Assembly (NCBI GenBank): GCA_045430305.1
Contig: JAILXW010000003.1
Coordinates: 248,001 to 312,000 of the forward strand
Reading direction: 5' to 3'
Length of the DNA: 64,000 nt
Source of the DNA: Agarilytica sp045430305
GTDB taxonomy: Bacteria; Pseudomonadota; Gammaproteobacteria; Pseudomonadales; Cellvibrionaceae
Shown here piece after piece: positions 23,810 to 32,959 of the stretch. Each line of letters starts with the position of its first letter. Position 1 is the first letter of the stretch. Both the position numbers and the translations under genes were made by a program. Below the pieces are notes generated by a model. That model ran no database searches, was not told where the DNA came from, and was given only the letters and a program-made list of their open reading frames with translations.

Positions 23810-25222
23810 TTAAGCTGCTTTCTCAGCAATTTTCTTGGCTTTTTCGATTGCTTCTTCGATACCGCCAACCATGTAGAACGCTTGCTCTGGAAGGTGATCA
23901 TAATCGCCTTCTAACAAACCTTTAAAGCTTGAAATCGTGTCTTTAAGTGGAACAATCTTACCGTCTTGACCAGTAAACACTTTAGCAACGTTAAACGGCT
24001 GAGATAAGAAACGTTCAATCTTACGTGCACGGTTTACAGTCTGCTTATCTTCTTCAGAAAGCTCATCCATACCCAAGATTGCAATGATATCTTTCAACTC
24101 TTTATAGCGTTGAAGTACTGACTGAACACCACGCGCAACATCGTAATGCTCTTGACCAATAACCAGCGGGTCTAGCTGACGTGACGTTGAATCAAGAGGA
24201 TCAATAGCAGGATAAATACCTTTTGCTGCGATATCTCGCGACAGTACAACGGTAGAATCCAAGTGAGCAAATGTTGTTGCAGGCGATGGATCGGTCAAGT
24301 CATCCGCAGGTACGTATACCGCTTGGATAGAGGTGATAGAACCCGTCTTAGTTGATGTAATACGTTCCTGAAGGACACCCATTTCTTCAGCAAGAGTAGG
24401 CTGATAACCAACCGCTGAAGGCATACGACCAAGCAGTGCCGATACTTCCGTACCTGCAAGCGTGTAACGATAGATGTTATCAACGAACAATAGAACGTCT
24501 TTACCATCGTCACGGAATTTTTCCGCCATGGTCAAACCCGTCAAAGCAACACGCAAACGGTTACCGGGTGGCTCGTTCATCTGACCATAAACCATCGCCA
24601 CTTTAGAGTCGTCGAATTTATCAACGTTTACAACGCCGGCTTCCTGCATCTCATGGTAGAAATCGTTACCTTCACGAGTACGCTCACCCACACCAGCAAA
24701 TACTGACAAACCGCTGTGCGCAGTTGCGATGTTGTTGATCAATTCCATCATGTTTACGGTTTTACCAACACCCGCACCACCAAACAACCCAACTTTACCA
24801 CCCTTAGCAAATGGGCAAACCAAGTCGATTACTTTAATACCGGTTTCGAGAAGGTCTGTGCTCGCAGATAATTCGTCGTAAGAAGGCGCTTTACGGTGAA
24901 TAGAGGCACGCTCTTTTTCACCAATAGGGCCACACTCATCGATTGGATTACCCAACACGTCCATAATGCGACCAAGCGTTTCAGTACCAACAGGTACAGA
25001 TACAGGCGCGCTAGTGTTTTCCACTTCCAAACCTCGGCTGATACCTTCAGAACCACCCATCGCAATCGCGCGGACAACACCGTCACCTAATTGTTGTTGC
25101 ACTTCTAGGGTCAGCTCTTTACCAACCACTTTCAATGCGTCGTATACCTTGGGTACTGAGTCGCGTGGGAATTCCACATCGATAACTGCACCAATAATTT
25201 GTACGATACGTCCGCTACTCAT
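23810..25222 (-). CDS. atpD: F1F0 ATP synthase beta subunit
   Basis: 470 residues. It is the catalytic subunit: P-loop GGAGVGKTVNMMELI, the catalytic Glu/Arg segment GVGERTREGNDFYHEM, Walker B DVLLFVDNIYRYT and the ALLGRMPSAVGYQPTLAEEMG loop next to the DELSEED-equivalent MDELSEEDKQTV. Nothing unusual was seen. It starts 73 bp after atpG. Confidence 0.99.
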   Translation of the reverse strand: MSSGRIVQIIGAVIDVEFPRDSVPKVYDALKVVGKELTLEVQQQLGDGVVRAIAMGGSEGISRGLEVENTSAPVSVPVGTETLGRIMDVLGNPIDECGPIGEKERASIHRKAPSYDELSASTDLLETGIKVIDLVCPFAKGGKVGLFGGAGVGKTVNMMELINNIATAHSGLSVFAGVGERTREGNDFYHEMQEAGVVNVDKFDDSKVAMVYGQMNEPPGNRLRVALTGLTMAEKFRDDGKDVLLFVDNIYRYTLAGTEVSALLGRMPSAVGYQPTLAEEMGVLQERITSTKTGSITSIQAVYVPADDLTDPSPATTFAHLDSTVVLSRDIAAKGIYPAIDPLDSTSRQLDPLVIGQEHYDVARGVQSVLQRYKELKDIIAILGMDELSEEDKQTVNRARKIERFLSQPFNVAKVFTGQDGKIVPLKDTISSFKGLLEGDYDHLPEQAFYMVGGIEEAIEKAKKIAEKAA

Positions 25223-25295
25223 GTTCGCTTCCTCGTAATCTCAATATTTAAAATTCAAAATCTTTCTTTATGCTGATGTAACAGCTGCTACACGG

Positions 25296-26159
25296 TTATA
25301 CCGCGGCAGCACCACTTACGATCTCAGACAGTTCTTGCGTAATGGCCGCTTGACGCGCCTTGTTATACGCCAACTGAAGATCGCCAATTAAATCACCAGC
25401 GTTATCTGTTGCGCTCTTCATCGCGATCATTCGAGCAGCCTGCTCACAAGCACCATTCTCGACAACCGCTTGATAAACCTGCGATTCGATATATCGCATC
25501 ATCAAACCATCGAGCAGCGAATGCGCATCTGGCTCGTAAATGTAATCCCAAGAATGCTTCTGCAACTTTTCGTCAGTATCAGCTTCAAGTGGCAATAATT
25601 GCTGAACAGTTGGAGACTGTGTCATCGTGTTAACGAACTCGTTACTCACGAGGTACAAATGATCAATTTTGCCGCTGACAAAACCGTCCAACATTACCTT
25701 CACGCTACCGATCAGATCTGTTAGCGCTGGCGCTTCACCAATATCACGAACACTTGCGACAATATTTCCACCCATACTGCTGAAAAACGAAGCGCCTTTT
25801 GCACCGATCATGCAAAGATCAACTTCAACATCTTTATCAGCCCAGGCTTTACTGTGGGTAATCGCAGCTTTAAATGCGTTGACATTCAAACCGCCACATA
25901 GTCCACGGTCAGTAGAAACGATGATATACCCGACTCGCTTCACTTCACGCTCAACCAAGTAAACGTGCTTATACTCAGGATTACCTGCAGCGATATGCCC
26001 TACCACCGAACGAATGCGCTGCGCGTAAGGCTTGCCCGTTTCCATGCGGTCTTGGGCTTTACGCATTTTACTAGCAGCAACCATTTCCATGGCGCTGGTA
26101 ATTTTTTGCGTATTTTTAATGCTACCAATTTTGGTACGTATTTCTTTTCCGCTAGCCAT
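25296..26159 (-). CDS. atpG: F1F0 ATP synthase gamma subunit
   Basis: 287 residues, as in E. coli. The N-terminal rotor helix ASGKEIRTKIGSIKNTQKITSAMEMVAASKMRKAQ and the C-terminal helix MIAMKSATDNAGDLIGDLQLAYNKARQAAITQELSEIVSGAAAV form the coiled-coil shaft of the rotor. The middle holds the conserved STDRGLCGGLNVN. It follows atpA after a 114-bp spacer containing two hairpins. Confidence 0.98.
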   Translation of the reverse strand: MASGKEIRTKIGSIKNTQKITSAMEMVAASKMRKAQDRMETGKPYAQRIRSVVGHIAAGNPEYKHVYLVEREVKRVGYIIVSTDRGLCGGLNVNAFKAAITHSKAWADKDVEVDLCMIGAKGASFFSSMGGNIVASVRDIGEAPALTDLIGSVKVMLDGFVSGKIDHLYLVSNEFVNTMTQSPTVQQLLPLEADTDEKLQKHSWDYIYEPDAHSLLDGLMMRYIESQVYQAVVENGACEQAARMIAMKSATDNAGDLIGDLQLAYNKARQAAITQELSEIVSGAAAV

Positions 26160-26200
26160 AACTCTTGTCTGCTTGAGTTAGCCACCTGAAGGCGGCATAT

Positions 26201-26266
26201 GCTGAAAGCTTTAGAAGCTTTCAGCGCTCCAACAATGCTCTAGGTTTCTATTCACACCGAAACCTA
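26201..26266 (-). promoter_or_regulatory. Two hairpins in the atpA-atpG spacer
   Basis: An 11-bp perfect stem (GCTGAAAGCTT, TAG loop, AAGCTTTCAGC; 26201-26225) is followed by an 8-bp perfect stem (TAGGTTTC/GAAACCTA with a 10-nt loop; 26241-26266). Neither has a T-tract, so processing or stability of the polycistronic mRNA is more likely than termination. Confidence 0.6.
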
Positions 26267-26273
26267 ATGCAGG

Positions 26274-27818
26274 TTACCAAGTCTGCGTAGATTTAAATTC
26301 TTCTAGTGCAGCTTTGATACCGCTTGCGATATCGTCGTTGTAGTTACCAGTGCTGTTAATGCTTTCCATTAAATCAGCCTTACTACTGTTCATAAACGAA
26401 AGCAGCGCGTCTTCAAAGTCACCAATCTTGGCGACTTCAACGTCGTTCAAGAAGCCTTTATCTGCAGCGAAAACTACAACCGCCATCTCAGCAATACTTT
26501 GCGGAGAATATTGTTTTTGCTTCATTAATTCGGTAACGCGAACACCGTGGTCTAGCTGTGCTTTCGTCGCCTCATCAAGGTCAGATGCGAACTGAGAGAA
26601 CGCAGCCAATTCACGATATTGCGCAAGAGCGGTACGAATACCACCAGACAATTTCTTAATTACTTTTGTCTGCGCCGAACCACCTACACGAGATACTGAA
26701 ATACCGGCGTTCATTGCAGGCCGAATACCCGCATTAAACAAGTCAGTTTCTAGGAAGATCTGACCATCGGTAATCGAAATTACGTTGGTTGGTACGAATG
26801 CAGAAACATCACCCGCTTGAGTTTCGATAATTGGCAAAGCCGTTAATGAACCGGTTTTGCCTTTAACTTCACCGTTAGTGAACTGCTCGACGTAGCTCGC
26901 GTTCACTCGTGACGCGCGCTCCAACAAACGTGAGTGCAAGTAGAAAACATCACCAGGGTATGCTTCACGACCCGGAGGACGACGAAGTAGTAGTGAGATT
27001 TGACGATAGGCCCAAGCTTGCTTGGTCAAATCATCATAAATGATGAGCGCGTCTTCACCGCGATCACGGAAATATTCACCCATTGTACAGCCCGCAAATG
27101 GAGCCAAGAACTGCATAGACGCTGGATCAGAAGCTGTAGCTGCAACAACAATGGTGTGATCCATTGCGCCGTGCTCTTCAAGCTTACGAACAACCGCTGC
27201 AACAGAAGACGCCTTTTGGCCAACTGCTACATAGATACATTTAATACCTGTACCTTTTTGGTTGATGATCGCATCAACCGCTACTGCGGTTTTACCCGTC
27301 TGACGGTCACCAATAATCAGCTCACGCTGACCTCGGCCGATTGGCACCATAGTATCAACCGCTTTCAAACCGATTTGAACTGGCTGATCAACCGATTGGC
27401 GAGCAATTACCCCTGGGGCAATTTTTTCAAGTGCGTCAGTCATTTTAGTTTCGACTGGGCCTTTTCCATCGATAGGGTTACCCAATGCGTCAACTACGCG
27501 GCCTTGAAGCTCTGGACCAACAGGCACTTCCAGAATACGACCTGTACACTTACAGGTTTGGCCTTCTGCAACAGTTTGGTAATCGCCAAGGATTACCGCA
27601 CCAACAGAGTCACGCTCAAGGTTAAGTGCAATACCGTACACACCACCTTCAAATTCAATCATCTCACCATACATTACGTCGGCAAGACCATGGATACGAA
27701 TAATACCGTCCGTTACGGATACGACAGTACCTTCGTTTTGTGCTTCAGTCGAAACCGACAAACTGTCGATTCGCTGCTTGATTACTTCACTAATTTCAGA
27801 AGGATTCAGCTGTTGCAT
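26274..27818 (-). CDS. atpA: F1F0 ATP synthase alpha subunit
   Basis: 514 residues, the usual length. The nucleotide-binding P-loop GDRQTGKTAVAVDAI, the YVAVGQKASSVAAVVRKL segment, ALIIYDDLTKQAWAYRQISLLLRRPPGREAYPGDVFYLHSRLLERA and the arginine-finger region SVSRVGGSAQ are all intact. The N-terminus carries the delta-binding MQQLNPSEISEVIKQRI. It forms the non-catalytic sites of the F1 hexamer. Confidence 0.99.
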   Translation of the reverse strand: MQQLNPSEISEVIKQRIDSLSVSTEAQNEGTVVSVTDGIIRIHGLADVMYGEMIEFEGGVYGIALNLERDSVGAVILGDYQTVAEGQTCKCTGRILEVPVGPELQGRVVDALGNPIDGKGPVETKMTDALEKIAPGVIARQSVDQPVQIGLKAVDTMVPIGRGQRELIIGDRQTGKTAVAVDAIINQKGTGIKCIYVAVGQKASSVAAVVRKLEEHGAMDHTIVVAATASDPASMQFLAPFAGCTMGEYFRDRGEDALIIYDDLTKQAWAYRQISLLLRRPPGREAYPGDVFYLHSRLLERASRVNASYVEQFTNGEVKGKTGSLTALPIIETQAGDVSAFVPTNVISITDGQIFLETDLFNAGIRPAMNAGISVSRVGGSAQTKVIKKLSGGIRTALAQYRELAAFSQFASDLDEATKAQLDHGVRVTELMKQKQYSPQSIAEMAVVVFAADKGFLNDVEVAKIGDFEDALLSFMNSSKADLMESINSTGNYNDDIASGIKAALEEFKSTQTW

Positions 27819-27978
27819 ACTGTAATTCCTTAAACTTTAAATTCGAGTTCTGTTCAAATGCGTGCCCTGTACCAGAGCATCACCTATATGTTCTTCTCAG
27901 CGTATTCCCGGTGAAGTTTAACGCTCCACCTGAGAGCCTGGGCCAGACAAACGCATCTGAATAAAGCCCTGTAACTTT

Positions 27979-27998
27979 TTTTAGGTGTAAACCTAAAA
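27979..27998 (-). promoter_or_regulatory. Hairpin in the long atpH-atpA spacer
   Basis: TTTTAGGT and ACCTAAAA pair perfectly around a 4-nt loop. The spacer (27819-28010, 192 bp) is longer than usual inside an atp operon. No T-tract follows on the minus strand. The remainder of the spacer has no gene and no riboswitch I can name. Confidence 0.5.
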
Positions 27999-28010
27999 TC
28001 AGTTCGTGTT

Positions 28011-28547
28011 TTAGGCGTTCATAGCCTCAGAGAGTTTTGCCAAACGGCCGCGGGCCGAGCCATCAATAACCGTGTCGCCAGCGCGAATCAATGCGCCACC
28101 GATTAATGATTTATCAACATTCGTCGATAACTCAACGTCACGATCAAGTTTGCTTTTAAGCGTGCTTGCCAACTTCTGTTCCATCTCTGAAGAAATCTCA
28201 AACGCGGTTTGAATTTCTACATCGACGGTTTTTTCTTGGTTAGCCTTGTAGAGCTCAAAAAGCTCTGCCACTTGAGGCAAAAGCGAAAGACGATTGTATA
28301 GCGCGAGCGTTTGCAAAAAGTTCTTTTGCTTTTCGTTCAGGCTGTCTCCGCACACACTGCAAAAATGCTTACCTTTGTCTGCTGTAGTCAATCCCGGGGA
28401 AGACAATAATGCCTCGACCTTTTCTTGACTTGCAACAGCCGCCGCTTGAGTCAACAGACTCAACCAACCAGCAAGATCTTTTTGCTCACGCGCAAATTCA
28501 AACGCAGCTTTTGCATAGGGCCGAGCAAGTGTCGTTAATTCTGCCAT
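28011..28547 (-). CDS. atpH: F1F0 ATP synthase delta subunit
   Basis: 178 residues, matching E. coli (177). The N-terminal helical bundle starts ELTTLARPYAKAAFEFAREQ, with the family motif FLQTLALYNRLSLLPQVAELFELYKA in the middle and the C-terminal domain LSTNVDKSLIGGALIRAGDTVIDGSARGRLAKL. It links the peripheral stalk (AtpF) to the F1 crown. It starts 11 bp after atpF. Confidence 0.98.
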   Translation of the reverse strand: MAELTTLARPYAKAAFEFAREQKDLAGWLSLLTQAAAVASQEKVEALLSSPGLTTADKGKHFCSVCGDSLNEKQKNFLQTLALYNRLSLLPQVAELFELYKANQEKTVDVEIQTAFEISSEMEQKLASTLKSKLDRDVELSTNVDKSLIGGALIRAGDTVIDGSARGRLAKLSEAMNA

Positions 28548-28558
28548 AAGGCCCTCGC

Positions 28559-29029
28559 TTACAGTTCCGCCGCTAGTTTTTCTAGCATGGCGTTATGTGC
28601 ACTTGCGTCAACAGAAGCACCGAGAATTTTTTCTGCACCGGTAACGGCTAATTCAGAAACTTTTGCTCGTAGCTCTTCACGCGCCTGACTTACCTGACGC
28701 TCAACTTCTGCTTGTGCTTGCGCTTTGATGCGATCTGCTTCAGCAACCGCTGACTCTTTCGCTTCATCAACAATTTGCGCTGCACGCTTGTTAGCTTGCT
28801 CTACAATTGTAGCCGCCTGCTGCTTTGCCTCACCCATTTGCTCGACTGCATTTTTCTTAGCTAGCTCAAGATCTTTATCAGCTTTATCAGCGTTCTCAAG
28901 ACCTTGCGCAATGCGCTGTTCGCGTTCTTGCATTACACCAAGTAATGCAGGCCAAACGAACTTCATACAGAAGATTACAAACACGAGGAAAGTCAGAGAC
29001 TGACCTATAAGTGTTAAATTAAGATTCAC
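28559..29029 (-). CDS. atpF: F1F0 ATP synthase b subunit (peripheral stalk)
   Basis: 156 residues, identical in length to E. coli AtpF. A single N-terminal membrane helix (TLIGQSLTFLVFVIFCMKFVWPALL) is followed by a long charged, alanine-rich coiled coil that dimerises and binds delta. It lies between atpE and atpH in the standard order. Confidence 0.98.
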   Translation of the reverse strand: MNLNLTLIGQSLTFLVFVIFCMKFVWPALLGVMQEREQRIAQGLENADKADKDLELAKKNAVEQMGEAKQQAATIVEQANKRAAQIVDEAKESAVAEADRIKAQAQAEVERQVSQAREELRAKVSELAVTGAEKILGASVDASAHNAMLEKLAAEL

Positions 29030-29075
29030 ACCACCACCTCACGAAGGTTAGTTTCTAATGAGTTTAAAGTGGTGT

Positions 29076-29315
29076 TTATAGACCAGGCGCTACAGCGAAG
29101 ATCAAGTACATGCCAATACCAACACCAATCATTGGAACCGCATCCAAAAGACCTGCCATTAGGAACATTTTGCCTTGTAACGCTGGCGCTTGCTCTGGCT
29201 GACGCGCAGATGCTTCAAGAAGCTTACCACCAAGATTACCAAAACCAAGGCCTGTACCAAGAGCGCCTAGACCCATAAGAAGAGCTGCTGCGACATATAC
29301 GATTGCTTGTTCCAT
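29076..29315 (-). CDS. atpE: F1F0 ATP synthase c subunit (rotor ring)
   Basis: 79 residues forming two membrane helices: a glycine-rich first helix (ALLMGLGALGTGLGFGNLGGKLLEASARQPE), a polar RQPE loop and a second helix with the ion-binding acidic residue in GLLDAVPMIGVGIGMYLIFAV. The acidic ion-binding residue here is Asp rather than Glu, with PMIG after it. No Na+-type ligand set is apparent, so H+ coupling is likely. Confidence 0.97.
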   Translation of the reverse strand: MEQAIVYVAAALLMGLGALGTGLGFGNLGGKLLEASARQPEQAPALQGKMFLMAGLLDAVPMIGVGIGMYLIFAVAPGL

Positions 29316-29381
29316 ATTTACTCCTAATTGAGATGTAAAAAATTAATTAAAATTAAAAACCAAAAACTTAAACCAAAGGGA

Positions 29382-30311
29382 TTAATGTTGCTCGTCGTGA
29401 TTGTCGAACGCCATTCCCATGTACACGATAGTTAATACCATGAAGATAAATGCCTGCAATGGGATAACAAGAATATGGAATACCGCCCACATCCACTGTA
29501 AAGCACCGCCCATCACACCAAACACCAAGCCAGCACTAAACATTAAAGCGATGAGAATAAATATCACCTCAGCCGCATATAAATTACCGAACAAACGCAA
29601 ACCAAGTGAAACAGGTTTTGAAAGCAATGAAACCGTTTCCATTACAGTGTTAAACGGAATTAACACCAAATTGAAGTACCACTTTTCTTTTGGCGCCAAG
29701 AATGGATGACACGTTAGTTCTTTTACAAAGCCCCAAACACCTTTTTCACGACAACTGAAAAAGACCATCAAGCCAAACACCGTGAATGACATACCCAAAG
29801 TAACGTTAGGATCTGTAGTGGGCACCACCTTGAAATAAAAGTGCGGATCGCCGGTAACAAGCACAGCCAACTGAGGCAGCCAATCAACTGGGACGATGTC
29901 CATAAGGTTCATCATGAACACCCAACCGAAAATCGTAATCGCCAACGGAGCAACAAACCTGCTTTTATGATGAAACATATCGTTAACAAGATTGTTTACA
30001 AACTCAACAACAAGCTCAATAAAGCTTTGGAACCCCTTGGGGACACCGGTGGTTGCCTTCTTTGACGCTCGCCAAAAAACAAAACTAAAAAGGGCACCCA
30101 AGAAAATAGCCCAGCCCATAGAATCGGCATGAACAGCATTGAAGCCCATTTGTTTAGCTTCGCCACCACAGTGCGCTAGCGTCCATTTTGCCTTTTCAAC
30201 AACATGACCATGACAATCAGTCGCACCTTCTGGCAACTTGCCATAGGTCATATTTTGAAGGTGGTGCTGGATGTAACCAATGGAGGTCAAACCTTCTTCA
30301 CTGCTCGCCAT
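29382..30311 (-). CDS. atpB: F1F0 ATP synthase a subunit
   Basis: 309 residues, longer than E. coli (271) because of an extended N-terminal region with a Cys/His-containing loop (GATDCHGHVVEKAKWTLAHCGGEAKQM). The conserved C-terminal channel helices include LSKPVSLGLRLFGNLYAAEVIFILIALM with the essential Arg, and PLQAFIFMVLTIVYMGMAF. It forms the proton half-channels against the c ring. The two-cysteine insertion is periplasmic by topology and worth noting. Confidence 0.98.
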   Translation of the reverse strand: MASSEEGLTSIGYIQHHLQNMTYGKLPEGATDCHGHVVEKAKWTLAHCGGEAKQMGFNAVHADSMGWAIFLGALFSFVFWRASKKATTGVPKGFQSFIELVVEFVNNLVNDMFHHKSRFVAPLAITIFGWVFMMNLMDIVPVDWLPQLAVLVTGDPHFYFKVVPTTDPNVTLGMSFTVFGLMVFFSCREKGVWGFVKELTCHPFLAPKEKWYFNLVLIPFNTVMETVSLLSKPVSLGLRLFGNLYAAEVIFILIALMFSAGLVFGVMGGALQWMWAVFHILVIPLQAFIFMVLTIVYMGMAFDNHDEQH

Positions 30312-30355
30312 ATGTATGCATACCTATTACTTAAACTTGTGTGTGGCTTTCGCCA

Positions 30356-30790
30356 TTAATTCTTTTGCTCTTTATCGTCGCTGGCTGCTTCAGCCAAATC
30401 AACTGTACCTGAGCTTGACCTGTCACCTACGCTTACAATACGCGAAGCAACAAACCACTGAAATATGATCATCGTGAGAAACCCGGCGAACAGGGCAAGG
30501 TGATTAAGCGTTCCAACAAAACGAAACACTAAGGCAAACCCTACCGCAGACAAAGCCATCTTCCCAGATTCGCCCCAACTGAAGGACTGTGTAATCAAAG
30601 GCGCTAACGCGGCGCCAGAATATCGAAAGGCGTAATAGACAAAGTACAGATTCGGTATCGAATAAACGATTCCACCATAGAAAAAAGAGTACGCAAACAC
30701 CCTATCTATCGTGTAAATAAGACCCGTCAATACAAGCAGTAACGCTAGATGACTTAACAGGCTATACCAAACCGGGGATTTCACATTCAA
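30356..30790 (-). CDS. atpI: ATP synthase assembly protein AtpI
   Basis: 144 residues with four hydrophobic segments (SLLSHLALLLVLTGLIYTI, FFYGGIVYSIPNLYFVYYAF, GKMALSAVGFALVFRF, HLALFAGFLTMIIFQWFVASRI) and a polar C-terminal tail. AtpI helps c-ring assembly in several bacteria. It is the first gene of the operon, 44 bp ahead of atpB. Confidence 0.92.
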   Translation of the reverse strand: MNVKSPVWYSLLSHLALLLVLTGLIYTIDRVFAYSFFYGGIVYSIPNLYFVYYAFRYSGAALAPLITQSFSWGESGKMALSAVGFALVFRFVGTLNHLALFAGFLTMIIFQWFVASRIVSVGDRSSSGTVDLAEAASDDKEQKN

Positions 30791-31290
30791 TGCGCTCTTC
30801 TACCTGCCAAGTAACGCCATAGCGCCACAGGAAGTTTGCAACACGCATTATTGACCACCATTTTGCGGACGAGCCAATAAATACTGCAGAATTATTCGAT
30901 CCGTTACCGCGCCGCTTTCATCATTTATGACTGCGGAGAAATCACACAGAACACACTCAATAAAAACGGGGGTATTACTTGCCCCAACAATTACGCCCAA
31001 CAGACATGATTTATCACTGCCAATTTGAGCGAGGCGGATTATAGGGAGTATGACCAAAAGGATCAACCACTTCCGAGGCAATGTGGCCACTGAATGTACT
31101 TTATTCTTGAAACAATGAACAAGGCGTTTTCTAAGTTGATTGAAGACATGCCCCTTATGCACAACTACACACAGACGTAGACATAACGCGCCAAAGCTCA
31201 GACAAATGTTCAATTCCCAGATCAGGAGCGAACGCGTACACTAAGCTTTATCTACGATACGATAAAAAAGAAACCTATTTGGAACGATAT
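30791..31290. other. Divergent region upstream of atpI, holding the atp promoter
   Basis: 500 bp between atpI and the divergent lipoprotein gene. The atp promoter must lie near the left end. A 121-codon minus-strand frame (30848-31213) shows no family resemblance and is not called. parA/parB, which usually precede atpI in gammaproteobacteria, are absent, and I saw no recognisable parB remnant. I could not fix a -35/-10 pair. Confidence 0.4.
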
Positions 31291-32928
31291 ATGAGGCTTG
31301 GGACATGCTTTTTTGCAGCAATGACTAGCTGCTTTCTAATTGGCTGCGGAGGCGGCTCTGGGGGCGGGGGCGCCAACGCAACTTGCGGCCCAGAGGCACC
31401 AGGGCTGATCAACATTAGCGGGGCAATCACTTATGACCTAATCCCCATCACCGCCGAAGGCCTCGATTATAACGACATCCAGAGCGCACCCGTACGCGGC
31501 GCAACCGTTGAAATCCGCTACAACAGTGGCACCCTTCTGGGAACAACCAAGACCGACAGCAATGGCCAATACGATATAGAAGCACCTCTAAACCAGAATT
31601 TACAAGTTCGCGCCCTCGCTGAACTAAGTAGCGCAGATGACGACAGCTACGACATTAGTGTACGAGACAACACCTCAGGCAATGCGATGTATGTGCTTTC
31701 TGGCAGCATCATATGTTCTGGAACAGAAGATTCGGTACGAGACCTACACGCCCCGTCAGGCTGGGGAGAAGACAGTTACACCACCACCCGAACAGCGGCA
31801 CCCTTTGCGATTCTCGACTCTACATACCAAGCGCTCAACGCAATTCTCTCGGCAGACCCAGACGTACAACTACCAGCAGTGCAACTGCGCTGGAGCACCG
31901 AAAACCGCGCAGTTGCAGGCAATCGCTCAAATGGTGAGATTGGCACTTCGAGCTATGCGGTTAACGAAGGCGTGATCTATATTCTAGGGCATGAAGACAA
32001 CGATACTGACGAATATGACCGCTCCGTTGTGCAGCATGAGTTCACCCACTACATAGAAGACGCTATATCTCGCTCTGACTCCATAGGCGGCAGCCACTCT
32101 ATTCAAGGAAGGCATGACATGCGGCTAGCCTACAGCGAAGGGCTGGCAAACGCATTTTCTGGAATATTTTCTGGCAATGAATTTTATCGCGACTCAGGTG
32201 GCCCAGAGCAATCCCAACTAGGCGCTAACTTTTCACTTGAGAACAACGCTTTTAGCGTCCTCGGCTGGTTTAACGAAAACTCTGTTGGAAAAATTATTTA
32301 CGATGCCTTTGATGCCACCAACGAAATCGGTGACGACATCACCACTGGATTTGCACCCATTCTTGCCACCATAAGCGATACCGACTTCCAACTTTCTGAA
32401 GCACAAGTAAGCATCTACCTGTTTGCAGAAGTGTTGAGCACATATTTAAACGCCTCAGACACCACAAACTTCGAACAACTGCTTAGCAATGAAAACATCG
32501 AAGGCCGCGGCCTGTATGGCGTAGGCGAATCCAACATTGGCTTTAGCGATGTATCTTTACCGATCTACACAGAAATGGATACTGGTGACACGGTAAATCT
32601 ATGCAGCAATGAAGACGGCGGCAGCTACAACGGCATCGGCGTCAGACGCTTTATCAAACTCAATATTACGCAAAATGACAGTTACACAATTGAAGCGTTA
32701 AAGACCAGTAGCGCAGACAACAAAGACACAGACCCGGATTTTCGCCTTTACTCAATGGACGAAAATATAGCAACCTTTCAAAGTGGCGCTATAGATATAG
32801 AAATCGGCGTACAGGAATTACAAACAGGCACCTACGTGGTCGAATTTTATGATTTCGATAATGTATCAGAAGACATCGACGGCGGCATTTCTTGTTTTGA
32901 TGTAAGCGTCACACAAAACGGCACTTAG
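31291..32928 (+). CDS. Surface lipoprotein with zincin (HExxH...E) domain, paralogue of 7463-9295
   Basis: 545 residues from the ATG at 31291, preceded by GGAACG; an in-frame TTG at 31279 is less likely. The lipobox LIGC gives Cys19, followed by a Gly-rich tether but no Pro/Thr linker. The same domain order as the paralogue is seen: a regulatory-like beta domain (GATVEIRYNSGTLLGTTKTDSNGQYDIE), a zinc motif HEFTH (249-253) with Glu283 in YSEGLANAFSG, and a C-terminal PPC-like domain (TYVVEFYDFDNVSEDIDGGISCFDVSV). Long stretches are shared with the paralogue (SRSDSIGGSHS, WFNENSVGKIIYD). It probably forms an operon with the secreted-protein gene 31 bp downstream. Confidence 0.75.
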   Translation: MRLGTCFFAAMTSCFLIGCGGGSGGGGANATCGPEAPGLINISGAITYDLIPITAEGLDYNDIQSAPVRGATVEIRYNSGTLLGTTKTDSNGQYDIEAPLNQNLQVRALAELSSADDDSYDISVRDNTSGNAMYVLSGSIICSGTEDSVRDLHAPSGWGEDSYTTTRTAAPFAILDSTYQALNAILSADPDVQLPAVQLRWSTENRAVAGNRSNGEIGTSSYAVNEGVIYILGHEDNDTDEYDRSVVQHEFTHYIEDAISRSDSIGGSHSIQGRHDMRLAYSEGLANAFSGIFSGNEFYRDSGGPEQSQLGANFSLENNAFSVLGWFNENSVGKIIYDAFDATNEIGDDITTGFAPILATISDTDFQLSEAQVSIYLFAEVLSTYLNASDTTNFEQLLSNENIEGRGLYGVGESNIGFSDVSLPIYTEMDTGDTVNLCSNEDGGSYNGIGVRRFIKLNITQNDSYTIEALKTSSADNKDTDPDFRLYSMDENIATFQSGAIDIEIGVQELQTGTYVVEFYDFDNVSEDIDGGISCFDVSVTQNGT

Positions 32929-32959
32929 TTTTTAGCAGACAATAGCACGAGTATTTATT

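Noticed and set aside
27000..27833. 277-codon plus-strand frame opposite atpA
   Set aside because: Long only because of codon bias on the atpA strand; the product is Asn/Cys/His-rich nonsense.
27819..28010. Possible riboswitch (TPP- or glycine-like words such as GCTGAGA and CTCTCAGG) in the atpH-atpA spacer
   Set aside because: Only isolated words match; the conserved cores and order are missing and the operon context does not fit.
30848..31213. 121-codon minus-strand frame upstream of atpI, considered as a parB remnant
   Set aside because: No ParB motif is present and nothing else matches; treated as non-coding.
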